Below are positions 39,300 to 50,412 of a stretch of 64,000 bases of DNA, piece by piece (position 1 is the first letter of the stretch; every line of letters begins with the position of its first letter). The position numbers and the translations under genes were made by a program. Below the pieces are notes generated by a model. The model saw only the letters and a program-made list of their open reading frames with translations. It made no database searches and was not told where the DNA came from. Location of the stretch: contig OX387187.1 of assembly GCA_947561395.2 (NCBI GenBank), positions 30,795,829-30,859,828 of the forward strand, read 5' to 3'. The DNA is from Buxus sempervirens (lineage: Eukaryota > Streptophyta > Magnoliopsida > Buxales > Buxaceae).

Positions 39300-39797
39300 A
39301 TAGTGCCCATATGGTGGGTCATTCTCAAAATATTTAAATGAATTCTTCTATGAGACTTGTGGTGAACTCCTATTCTAGTCCAAAGTGATTAGCAGTGAAA
39401 CTGGGTTCGAATGATTGAGTTATAGAAGACTATTCAAATTAACTTCATTTTAGTCCAACAACTCCAACCCAAAATGAAATTAGTTTAACCAAAAGTGAAA
39501 TTAGTTGTAGAAGACTATTCAAATTAACTTCATTTTGTTAACTATTTTTATTTCATAACCATAACAAACTTCTATAAAATGTGAATTGTTTTGCATTTCA
39601 AAAGCTGAATATTTTCTGCTTTTATAATCCTAGAATACTTTTAGACTTTCCTTTTTTTTTTTTTTTGGTTAAAAAAAAAATCTTTTTGAAAACTGTCCTT
39701 GCCCAAACAATTTCAAATTTTTATATTGAAAAAAGAAAAAAGAATCTTTGTTAAAGAGTTTCAAACAACAATTAATGGTAAATTACTATTAATCCTT

Positions 39798-40003
39798 TTT
39801 TTTTTTTTTCGGAACTTAGGGTATTTGGGCCCGCTTACGCTCAACCGACTAATCCCTGATGGCCCATGCAAGACCCTGCAACTCACATGGCCCGGATAAG
39901 TCCAAGGCCCATAAACCTTATACAGGTAGCCCCAAGAGATTGTGCCTGAGAGAGTTCGAACTTGAGACCTCAGAGGGAGCATACCTTTAGACTCCAAATA
40001 TTG
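39798..40003 (-). mobile_element. tRNA-derived SINE, copy 1
   Basis: Read on the minus strand it has a tRNA-like head with a box B (AGTTCGAAC), a body with GGGATTAGTCGGTTGAGCG, and an A-rich tail (T run at the left on the plus strand). A 13-bp target duplication differs at one base: ACTATTAATCCTT (39785-39797) and ACTATCAATCCTT (40004-40016). The paralogous site near 42655-42667 reads ACTATCAATCCTT without the SINE, which confirms the insertion. Same family as 48815-49033. Confidence 0.85.
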
Positions 40004-40554
40004 ACTATCAATCCTTGTTGCATCACTATAGTTGTGGGGTATGGTACATAACATGCCACATTTTGTTTTAATTGTGATGGGATTTGTACTTGAGTTTTAA
40101 TCACATCCAGAGTGTACAAACGGTTGGACGTTCTTAGGCTACATATTAAAATGAATTCTTTTGTAACATTATCTTTGGTGACTTCTACTTCCAAATCGCT
40201 ATAGTTACTAGGTGGACATGATCACATTTTGTATTATTCGTGATGTGATTTGTAGTTCGGTCTTTAGTTCGGTCTTCTTTTTTGGTAGGAAGTAGCTCGG
40301 CCAATTCAAATTCACCAAATGGTTGGTTGTTTTTAGACTATTCAGAGATTCTTTTGTAAGATATATGAGGTGACTTGTATTATTCTTTTTAAAATCAAAT
40401 TAAAAACTATTCTTGCCAAATACAATTTCAGTTAAATGAAAAATAAATTTGTAAAAGGGGTTTCTTAATTGCATCTAGTATTACGAACACTATCGTTGAT
40501 CCTTATAAAAATTGTCAGAGCGCGATTCTTCTCAAATCTTTAGTCCTGCCCTTG

Positions 40555-40659
40555 TATCAGTCTCCAATGAGAGTGGTGCATGTACCTGTGAAATTTAAAT
40601 GCAAGGAAAAGCTTAGAAATTCGGGAGGGTACGTGCTTTAGTCTCATTGGAGACTGATA
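40555..40659 (+). repeat. 105-nt foldback unit
   Basis: The arms TATCAGTCTCCAATGAGA (40555-40572) and 40642-40659 pair perfectly over 18 bases. Inside them TGCATGTACC pairs with GGGTACGTGC-type sequence near 40627-40636. Related units lie at 43907-44072 and 44265-44379, and a half unit at about 40865. It could be a small foldback transposon or a hairpin-RNA precursor; sequence alone does not decide. Confidence 0.6.
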
Positions 40660-43325
40660 GAAGAAAAGGACCGAAGATCTTAAAGGAATTGCTTGGTTAC
40701 GTCAGTTATAATTGTGGGGTACCTTGCACGAATGTCACGTTTTGTACTAGCTAGCCAAGATAATTTGGTCTCATTAAATGCATATTGTATGCAAATTCTC
40801 GGTTGCTCTCAAACTATTCAACGTTATGAGCCATTCCTCTCAAAGCTTCTGTCATCCTCTTGTATTAGTCTCCAATGAGACTGCAATAGGTTAAGAATCT
40901 TAAATGCAAGGAAAAAGCTTGACAATTTAGGAGAGAAAGAATAGGGTAATCCTTAAATGCACAAGGAGGAGCCCACACATGCCGCACATGCGCATGGGGT
41001 TTATCAAAAAAAAAAAGCACATGCGCATGGGGAAACGCTGATGCGGCTGGAGGTCGTCCGCTGCCTCTAGCAGGATTTTTTTTATCCTGAGATCTTTTCT
41101 AAGAAGTTTTAGGGCATAAAACATGATGGTTTTCGATTAAACAGACGCAAAATTATCTGGAAATTTCAGTGAGAAATAAACTTATGAATTTGATGTTATT
41201 TTATGTAATTGAAAATTTTTCATATTTTTGGGTTCAAGATTAAACCTTCAACTCGTGCATGTTTAAGTCAAGAATAATGGGGCAAAATACATTGAACTAA
41301 ATCTCAAGAAGATGGATGGCTGAAATCCAGTGAATCAAACTTTTAAAATCTGGCCAAATCTAATTCGAGAAAAAACCACTGTTTTTCTGGTTTTTTAATT
41401 TATTTTAAATTATGAAAATCCCAAATCTAAGTATGGAATTACTCGCTTTGATACCAATTGTTAGCTTCAATCTATTATCCACACACATAAATCTAGAATA
41501 AATTAAACCGATTTATAGGTTTACCTACGGAAGACATGGCTGCTTTTATTTCTTTAATTTTCTGCAAAATAATATTGGTTAGGACTAAATCTTCCTCTCC
41601 TTGCTCCCCTTAATCAGATTTTGTTAGATGGGAGATATTAGATTACGTAATGTTCTGTCATTTAAAACTAGGAGACGAGAGGGGACCTAGCACATTTATA
41701 ACATAATAGTCCTTCCATTAAGGACTTGGATCTTGAATAAGATTCTATGAAGACTCCTTACCCAATATGGTCTTCTATTCTACATAAAACTTATATCACA
41801 TATCAAATACAAAGAAAATATGCTTGTATAATTAAGGTGCACTAAACCCAATTAAATTGATCATGCATAATATTGGGTCAACCATAATATCATCATAAAC
41901 TATATATTCAACTTTTTTTAATAAAATCAAAAATCTATACCATATATAACGAGAATAGGTCCATTAGGAAGCGTGCGAACAACTTTGCATGACTTCCCCA
42001 AAAAGTGCTTACTCTACATGTTCATTGTGGCATAATTAATATAGGGTTAAAATAGTCCAAACCCTATCTAATCATTTAAAATCTGAACTGATGTAAAACT
42101 ATTCCCTCCCTTTATGTGCACCCCGCTAGTACAATTAATGTGAGCCCACATAAAAAAAAGTCTATACGTTTATGTGGATTGAAGAAAGAAAAGAAGAGAG
42201 AGAACAAAAGAATTTTCTTTTGCTTCATCTTTCATTGATTTTGATAAACATGTATCTATAGCTATACATTGGGAGAAAGTTCACATAATTACAATAGTAA
42301 GATTATAGCCTGAATGTTGGCAGCCACGTCGTCTGCAAAAGATATTTGATTTTCAAAATCTTGTGATTCAATATGGGTTCAATAGAAAATGAAATTAGAT
42401 TAATCAAAAGTAAAATTACAAGAATTGCACTAAGAACTCTAAAGAACATTTTGTTAATTTCAAAAGCTGAATTTTCTGCTTCTATAAGCCTAAGCTCTCT
42501 TTAGATATTTTTATCTAAAAAATCTTTTTGAAAACTGTCCTGTTTTTTGGTTTGAAAACTGTCCTTGCCCTGCAATATTTCAAATTTTTATATTGGAAAA
42601 AGAAAAAAGAATCTTTGTGAAAGGGTTTCAAACAGCAACTAATGCTTCTGTACTATCAATCCTTGTTGTGGCTATAGTTATGGGGTATGGTACATGACAT
42701 GCCACATTTTGTTTTAATTGTGATGGGATTTGTACTTGAGTTTAATCAAATGCAGAGTGTACAAATTGTTGGTCGTTGTTAGGCTCCTCAAATGAATTCT
42801 TTTGTAATATTACCTGTGGTGAGTTCAATTTTCCAATCGCTATAGTTGTCCGGAATGGTACGGGGCATGTCACATTTTGTATTAATTGTGATGGGATTTG
42901 TTGTTCGCTATATTCAGATGCACAAAGTGTCCAAATGGTTTAGACTATTCAAATGGAATCTTTTGTGACTTGTATTTTCAATCCAGAGTGATTAGTGGCG
43001 AAAATGGGTTGGATTGGATTGAGTTGGTTGTATATGTGGGTTCAACACAAGAAGGAAATTAGATTAACCAAAGTAAAATTATAAAAAATGACACTGAGAA
43101 CTATAAAAAAAAAAAAAAGATTTCCTTTTCTTAAAAGCCGAATCTTCAACTTCTATAAACCAAGGTTATTTTGGTATTTTTTTTAAAATTAAATAAAAAA
43201 CTATTCTTTCCATATACAATTTCAGTTTTTGTTTTCAAAAATGAAAAATCAATTTGTAAAAAGGGTTTCTTTATTGCATCTACTTACTTTATTATGGATC
43301 CTTGCTACATTGTCAGAGTGATTCT

Positions 43326-43875
43326 TAGGGATGGCAACAATTCGGTTAAAGTCGACAAACTGAACCGAACCGAACCTATTAGGATCAGTTTTGGGTCTTC
43401 AATAATTGGTTTCAGTAATGTTTTGGTTTTTAACTGAAAAAACTGATGCAGTTTCGGTTTGGTTGCGATTTTAAGGGGAAACCAAACCAAAACCGAACCG
43501 ACTACATACAATATGCATAAGGTTTGAGTTGCACAATTGCACAACACACTAGTCGATTAGCTCATAAGGGATTTATTAAAAATTTTAGAGATGGAATAGT
43601 ATTAGAGAAGAGGAGGCTGACAAGCTTTGATACAGTTTTTCATTAATGAGCACATCCCTGTGTAAACACGGCATAATAATAGAAAATTTAATTTATTTGA
43701 ACTTCCAAAAAAGGCGAAACGGCTCAGTTCAGTCATGGTTTCAATAATATGAAAATTAAATGGTTTTGGTTTTAAAATTAGTAAACCGTAACGGTTACAG
43801 TTCTGTTATGGTTTTCATGGTCAACTTGTCAGTTTGGTTTTGATTTTTTGCAAAACCAAACCATTGCCATCCCTA
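43326..43875. mobile_element. Non-autonomous hAT element (MITE-like), 550 bp
   Basis: Terminal inverted repeats TAGGGATGGCAA and TTGCCATCCCTA are flanked by a perfect 8-bp target duplication GTGATTCT (43318-43325 and 43876-43883), the hallmark of the hAT superfamily. The interior carries repeated GAACCGAACC and GGTTTGGTTTT-type motifs in both orientations. No coding capacity. The paralogous position near 40520 lacks the element. Confidence 0.93.
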
Positions 43876-44500
43876 GTGATTCTTCTCCAATTTTTAATCT
43901 TGCCCGTATCAGTTTCCAATGAGAGTGGTGCACGTACCTTTGAATTTTAAACTTGAGGGGTAAAGCTTAGCATTTCGGGAGGGTACAGATGGGATGCGGT
44001 GCATTAGTGTTGGTATAATCGCACCATAAAAATTCAGGAGGGTACATGCTTTAGTCTTGTTGGAGACTAATAGATGGACTGAAGATCTTAGAGGAATTGC
44101 TTGGCTACATCGTTATAATTGTGGGGTACCATGCACGAATGTCATGTTTTGTAGTAGTTGAGAGAATTCGGCTCATTAAATGCATATCGTATGCAAATTC
44201 TTGGTTGCGCTCAAACTATTCAACGTCCGAAGCCATTCCTCGCAAGTCTTTTGTCCTCCTCTTATATCAGTCTCCAATGAGACTGCAACAGGTATCCATA
44301 AATTAGTTTAAGAATTCTAAATGCAAGGAAAAGCTTTCCAATTTAAGGATATGTGTATCAATCTCATTGGAGGATGATATATAAAGAGACAACACAAGAT
44401 CTGAGAGGAATTTCTTCTACAACCATCATCTTGCCCTTTTAGATTAATCAATAATATGTCCAAATGGTACCATAGCGTGAAACGGACTTGACACATGCAG

Positions 44501-46044
44501 CCATTCAATAGGGGGCCCTACACCCCAAAAAAAATTCCAATCAGTGGTACACGATAACATCAGATCTGGGGCCAGAGGAAATGCGTTTGTCCAAATTTCC
44601 AGAGGATTTTGTTTGGATTGACAAGTATGATCAAACTACCGCGTTGGGTTGAAATATTTTTCAATGCTTTACTGCCTTGTAGACTGCTATGGGTGTGAGA
44701 TGCTATCATCTGGAGAATCTCATGATCAATTATTTTTTTTAATAAAAAAACATTGACCATGAGGTGCTCTACATGACATCATCTCATGCCCACAGCAGTC
44801 TGCAATGCAATAAAGCATTGCATAAGATTTCATCTTGCTTTAGATGACTTATGTTTGAGGTAATGATGCATGTGAATCCTGTACTCCTAACCAAGCCAAT
44901 ATTTCATTTGCTTAGTCGTTATTTTTTCATTTTATTGTATCTTTTGTTCTTTTATCACGAACCTCGTTTTTCATGTTTTGTGCATAAGAGCATTTTCTTA
45001 TCATAAATCTTTATGTTGTTTGAAAGGTAGACATTCTTCCATGCATTATTTCTTAATGTTGCTATATATTTACATTTTTAACCTTATATTTGTGTTATTA
45101 TACATTTACATTTTTAATCTTATGATTAGAAAATTTGGTTGAAATAAAAATATACTAGTGGTCGCACATGCATACTGCACGTCTTGAACCCAATAATTGT
45201 AGCAAAAAAGTAGGGATGGAGTTTAAATTTGAAAGCGAAAAGAGGGGTGGATATGGTGGTTATAATTAAGGATTCTTTTGGTTGTGAAGGGTAATCTTTA
45301 GAAGAAAAAAAAATGGAGAGTCAGAATCTAAGGAATATTCCCCCCAGTTGGCTTTACTAATAGTAGAGATAAAGTACTTTTGTTGGTTTTTTTTACTAAA
45401 TAACCATAATAACGTTCTATAAAATATGTATTAACTTTCATTCTTCCTCTACTTTAAGATTTTTACATCTATACCCTCCTATCATTTTTCACATTTGTTA
45501 CATTAATATTTTGGGCATTAAAAACTAAGCCTCGTTTGGCATTCATTCAGAATCTGAAATCCCTAGGAATAGGTGAGTTTTAAGTTTAGTAACAAATTAT
45601 TAATTCTCTTAGAGGTTATAAATATTATAAATATTACAAGTTTGCCGTTGTTATAACTTAAAAGAAGTTTTCATAAATGACAAGTCTGTCCTTGCCATAT
45701 AGATATTATAAATATGCCATTGCACTTTTGCATTTTGAAAATCTAAAAACATGTGTCGGTTTGATTCCTTCATCTATTGTATTTTTTTTCTTAAAACTTA
45801 TTTGAGGAAAACTTATTAACAAAATGGAACCGAACACCTAGTTTACTACTGAAATTAGTTCCAAGCCCTAGAACATATTCCAAAAATTAATGCCAAATTA
45901 TGCCTAAATTTATATCCATTTCTTTTCATAAAATGATCAAATAACTTTACATTAATAATTTTTTGATCAAAATTAAGAAGAAAACAAAATAAATTCTTAT
46001 AACTTTATCAACTTGACCTAAGGTATTACTACACCATTTGATAT
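44501..46044. other. Intergenic AT-rich DNA
   Basis: No gene recognised. At about 45145-45175 ACTAGTGGTCGCACATGC with a GC-rich imperfect hairpin resembles, weakly, the 3' end of a Helitron read on the minus strand. Confidence 0.35.
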
Positions 46045-48272
46045 TGTAGACACCCCAAATTGTACTACAAAAATCAATGGATGAATGCATGCATAAAGGG
46101 TTTTTGAGCATAGCTAATTGAAATCGGTTATATACTACTCTTTTGTAATCGATCACTAATAAATGGTTGTTGACCGAGATTTTGCAACGATTTAAGGCTA
46201 ATGTGGCATCTAGAACCTTCAACAGCTATGCCACATCAGCGAAGGCACGTGGGATTATAACTGATTTGAACCAATATGTTATATCGGTCAAACAAGCTTT
46301 CTTTGTAACCGATTTATTATATCGGTTATAAACTGTTTCTTTGTGACCGACCTGAGATATTGGTTCACCTCAAAAAGGTTCAATTTGAAATTCCCATTAG
46401 TCTTCTCTTATTTACCATATAACCTTTCTCTAGAAGGCTTTATTTGTCAAAATTGGCCTCCGAAATTGGCCAAATTCCTTCTAATTCATGCTTTAGCCTT
46501 TAATTGGAAGCATCTAGAGACACTTTTGTGTCTACCATTAGGACTCTTCTACTCTCACTTGTGCCTATAAATAGAGGGCCTCTTCTCCATGCAAAGGGCT
46601 GGAAATTTGAGATCTAAGAGCTCCTGCTGGGGGAGGGGAAACTCTGCCCAAGTGTATTCTCAAGCATCTAAGGTTTCCAAGATCAACCAAGGTATAATAC
46701 CTTTAATTTTCAGCAAACTCTTTACATTTCAAGCACTCTCTCATTTGTGCTCTTTTTCAATGTTAGGCATGATTTCTTAGATCTACTATGCTCAATATGG
46801 TAGATCTAAGAATTTGGCCTTAAAATAAAATTTCAGGATCATCATGATGTTTTATATTTAACCTTAATCACTAGGAGAAGGTCTCATGGCTCCTTAGATC
46901 TAGGAATTTCCTTATGCAATTTGGGTTCAAACTCTCCAAATTACGAGAGATTTGGACTAAATTCTTGTCCTAGATGTTTTTACAGATCTCCTAACTCATT
47001 TGCATTCGTTTGGATTTGATTTCAAGAGCTGGATGCTCAGATTTAAGGATTTGGTATAGCCTCTACTCAATTTTTTTACAGATCTAGACAGAACCTGTAC
47101 CCTGTATTGGATCATTCATCACTTCATCATATGGATGAATTTTTGAATGATTCTAGAGGCATGTAAAAGGTAAGGAAGTCTAGGTTAATCCTGTAAAATT
47201 TAAGCAATTTATATGAAGCCGATTTTTCAAACCATTTGATTGAAGTTGATGAGTCAGATAAGAACAGATTGTTGTACTTGTCACTTTGATTGAGCACCAA
47301 AGGTTCATTTTAACTTTGATTTGAGTGATTCTAATTTCTAAGTCTTCCTTTATGAATATAATTTCAAATACAATTGGTTTCATAACTTTTCACTTTGATT
47401 TTAGCTCTGTGTGCTTGATTGACTATGTGCTGCTCAGTAGCAAGTTATAGAGTCAATTTGTGATCTTCTAAGCATGTTTGAGAGAGCACACAAACTACAA
47501 ATGGATGAAGTTTTGAATGAGACCTATTCCATTCGAAAGATGACATTTCATACTTCATTCACACCAATTTTCAAGGATTTATATGAAGCGAATCTCCATG
47601 AATAAGCTTTCAAAGTTTGCTACTTATCACTTTTTCTGTTTTATATCAGTAGATTTTGAACAAGTATATCTCTTGTGATTTTAATTGGATTTGAATGAAA
47701 TTTTTACTGAGACTTATACTTCATATAACCTTTCAAATGGTTTTAGTTTCACTCAATTTGAGTTTTGATTAAATGATTTATGGTTGATTGAAATTTCCCA
47801 GCTGAAATAGCATGATCTTGTATTGATATTTCCATATTTGATTTGATATGTTTTTCTTCAAGAATTATATTGATTTTTCTTGATCATGAAGCTCTGAAGG
47901 TGATGTATCCACAAAAAGAGTCCATAATCAATTGGATCACTCATGTGGAGAATCACACTTTTGTTTTCTCTTGTTTTTGTTCATTTTTGGTGTGAAATAT
48001 ATATGTGCAAGCATGAAGCATGAATGAGCATATGGTAACCACTTTGTGTGGATGAGTAGGGGTGCCTAACACCTTCCCCTACTCATAACCAAACCCCCTT
48101 ACCCAATCTCTGGACTAGACCACGAATTAAAGCTACTTTAGCTCTATTTCATTCTTTTATGCTCACTTTGGTATCCATTCACACCCTAAACTTGAATGGT
48201 GGCAACTCCTTGCTTTTATGAATTCCGTGTAGATGATTAGGTAGTCACATGGGTGATTTCCATGGTCCCACA
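46045..48272 (+). mobile_element. Solo LTR F (same LTR group, older)
   Basis: Starts TGTAGACACCCCAAATTGTA and ends CCATGGTCCCACA. TATAAAT box at 46565-46571. U3 near-palindromes with ATCGGTTAT/ATAACCGAT-type arms at about 46125-46375. Flanking pentamers GATAT (46040-46044) and GCTGT (48273-48277) agree at only three of five bases, so this is an old insertion or the duplication is not preserved. The 3' half is recognisably related to LTRs D and E (for example GGGGTGCCTAACACCTTCCC near 48060). No internal region. Confidence 0.8.
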
Positions 48273-48814
48273 GCTGTAATAATTTAAATGCTACAAAATA
48301 ATTGTCAATTTTCGATGAATTTTGTATTTTTATTTTTTTTTTCTCTACTTTTGATATTAGTGCTCTACATAATTATTATTATCTGTCAATGATCTTATTG
48401 TCATGAGTTACATAAAGATTGCAGTTACTTTAGATGATAAAACTATACATGACGTTGGCCTAATGTGTCAATGGGTGTGAGTATGAGTCCTTCAATCTTC
48501 TTATAATTTCATATTAAAATACACCACCTTCTAATCAAGAAAAGCATAAGGTGTACACATAGACACAGTTTTGCTTAAATTCACGTTTATGTATATGAAG
48601 GTGTCTCACCACAGCTTTATTTTGACATTGTGATGAGACTATGGTCGAAGCAAGGCACTTTGTGCTCAAATATCATTAGAATAGCTTTTACTTCTATATT
48701 GACTTTTACATAATATACTATAAACTTTAAAAGCATTATGAATTTGTACGTACATGCATGTAGCCTTAATTACAATTTATACCTTCCTATTTTAAACAAG
48801 TAACTTCAATTAAC
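48273..48814. other. Intergenic DNA
   Basis: AT-rich sequence with no recognisable gene, RNA or transposon end. Confidence 0.4.
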
Positions 48815-49033
48815 CCCAGTCAAGGCTTAGGGCCTAGGGGTGTGCTCCCTCCAAGGTCTCAGGTTCAAAACCTCTTAGGTGTTATCAATTCTTTGGGGCT
48901 ACCTGCATAAGGTCTATGGGCCTTAGACTTAACCAGGCCATGTGGGTTGCAAGGTCTTGCATGGGCTCTCAGGGATTAGTCGGTTGAGCGTAAGCTGGCC
49001 TGGATACCCTGAGTTTCAAAAAAACAAAAAATT
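48815..49033 (+). mobile_element. tRNA-derived SINE, copy 2
   Basis: Same family as 39798-40003, here on the plus strand: tRNA-like head with box B GGTTCAAAACC near 48871, the shared body (CTTTGGGGCTACCTGCATAA, GGGATTAGTCGGTTGAGCG) and an A-rich tail ending near 49033. A clear target duplication was not found, so the left end is approximate. Confidence 0.8.
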
Positions 49034-50404
49034 TTACAATTTCTAGCTTTCCATCACGTGTGCCTCTCGTCTAATTATATACTAGCAAACAGCCATTGGC
49101 ATCGTATGTAGAGTTAAATATAGTATAATGTTTGTTAAGTTATTATTTTTCCCTTTTTAAGGGTTCAACTATTTTTGCTTCTATGAAGAAAAGGAAGAAC
49201 ATAAATTTTATTTTAAATGTATAAAGCACCTTTCGTTTTTGCTTTTCTCATAAGTTATGTCTCATTTTAATAAATATAATATATATTAATTAGATAATAA
49301 TATTACTAGTTGTTAATAATATTATTACTATTTAATATTTATTAATAATAAATTATAAGAGACAACTCCTCGATAACATAACTCGAACCTCCCTCACTCT
49401 TCGCTGCAATAGAGAAAGTGAAATCAATTACGTATAGCACATTACGATGACGATGATCAGCTCGGTTTTCATGATTAAACAATACAAACGACCACGAAAG
49501 AAGCCACTAAAGATGAATTTGCGGCAATGCATGCAATTATTTTGTTATTATTAGGCATCAAATAGTGTGTGGACAACAAATGAATTAGAAATTAAATAGG
49601 TTAATTTGGTTTTTTATTTTATTTTATTAGTACTTGAAGAAACTTGTTCTGATAGCTACAAATTTTATTAGGTGATTATTTAAGAAAATCATCAAAAATA
49701 TCTAATTTAGTCCGAATGAGCACAAAGATCAAGAAAAATTCCACTTTAACGAAAAGTGGAGGAAGGAGACGACAGGAAAAAGGAGAAAAGATTCGAGAGT
49801 GATTAAAAATTAAAATAAAATACTCCCTCCCTCCCTCTCTCTCTCGCTCTTTCAAAAAGGAGATGGAGCCGATGGGATTTTGCCAGTCTCAAGCCATGGT
49901 GCACTGGTTTCTATAGCGGTCGTTCAAAAGAGTAGGTGATTAATTGGGAGAGAGGGAAGTCGATTGGGGATATTGGAGCTCTCCCTCTTTGTTAGCCAAA
50001 ACGTCATTGTAAACGATGCGTCTCCTTAAGCTCAAATAATCAAATCTAGATAAATTTTAAATATATATATATATATATATAGTAAGAGATAAGTCTTTCA
50101 ATTATATTAAAAAGTGTCACTACTTTCTAATTACCAAAAACTAAATGATTGAATCTAGATTATTTTTTAAAAATTCTCCTTCTAAGGAGACGAGGGGCGT
50201 GGGTGGGGCCGCCAATACAAACATGAAACACAAATGACACACGTCTCGATTCCCTTCTAGCTACGTGCACCTCCACTAAGGGATCTGGATTCCAGATTTA
50301 GAGACGTTTCTTGTTTCTAAAGAAGCTTAGATCCTTGCTTTCATGGCTCCCCTCCTAAATGGCCCTACACGAACATGATCGTACACTACATTATAATAAT
50401 GACA
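49034..50404. other. Intergenic DNA with microsatellites
   Basis: AT-rich. Contains a CTCCCTCC/CTCT tract (about 49825-49850) and a TA run (about 50058-50082). No gene recognised. Confidence 0.4.
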
Positions 50405-50412
50405 CGGTAAAC

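Larger units (their letters stand above)
39300..44500. repeat. Degenerate duplicated array
   Basis: Blocks recur in order. GGGGTATGGTACAT..CATGCCACATTTTGT occurs near 40035 and 42685, with looser copies at 40210 and 42855. GGGGTACC.TGCACGAATGTCA occurs near 40717 and 44127. CAGT.TCCAATGAGA occurs at about 40558, 40868, 43910 and 44268. This is an old duplication of roughly 2-3 kb with internal repeats, later split by a SINE (39798-40003) and a small hAT element (43326-43875). About 41100-42400 shows nothing assignable. No protein-coding gene was found. Confidence 0.65.

Noticed and set aside
49075-49115. Second Helitron tail (ACTAGCAAAC..)
   Set aside because: The hairpin is too imperfect to support the call.
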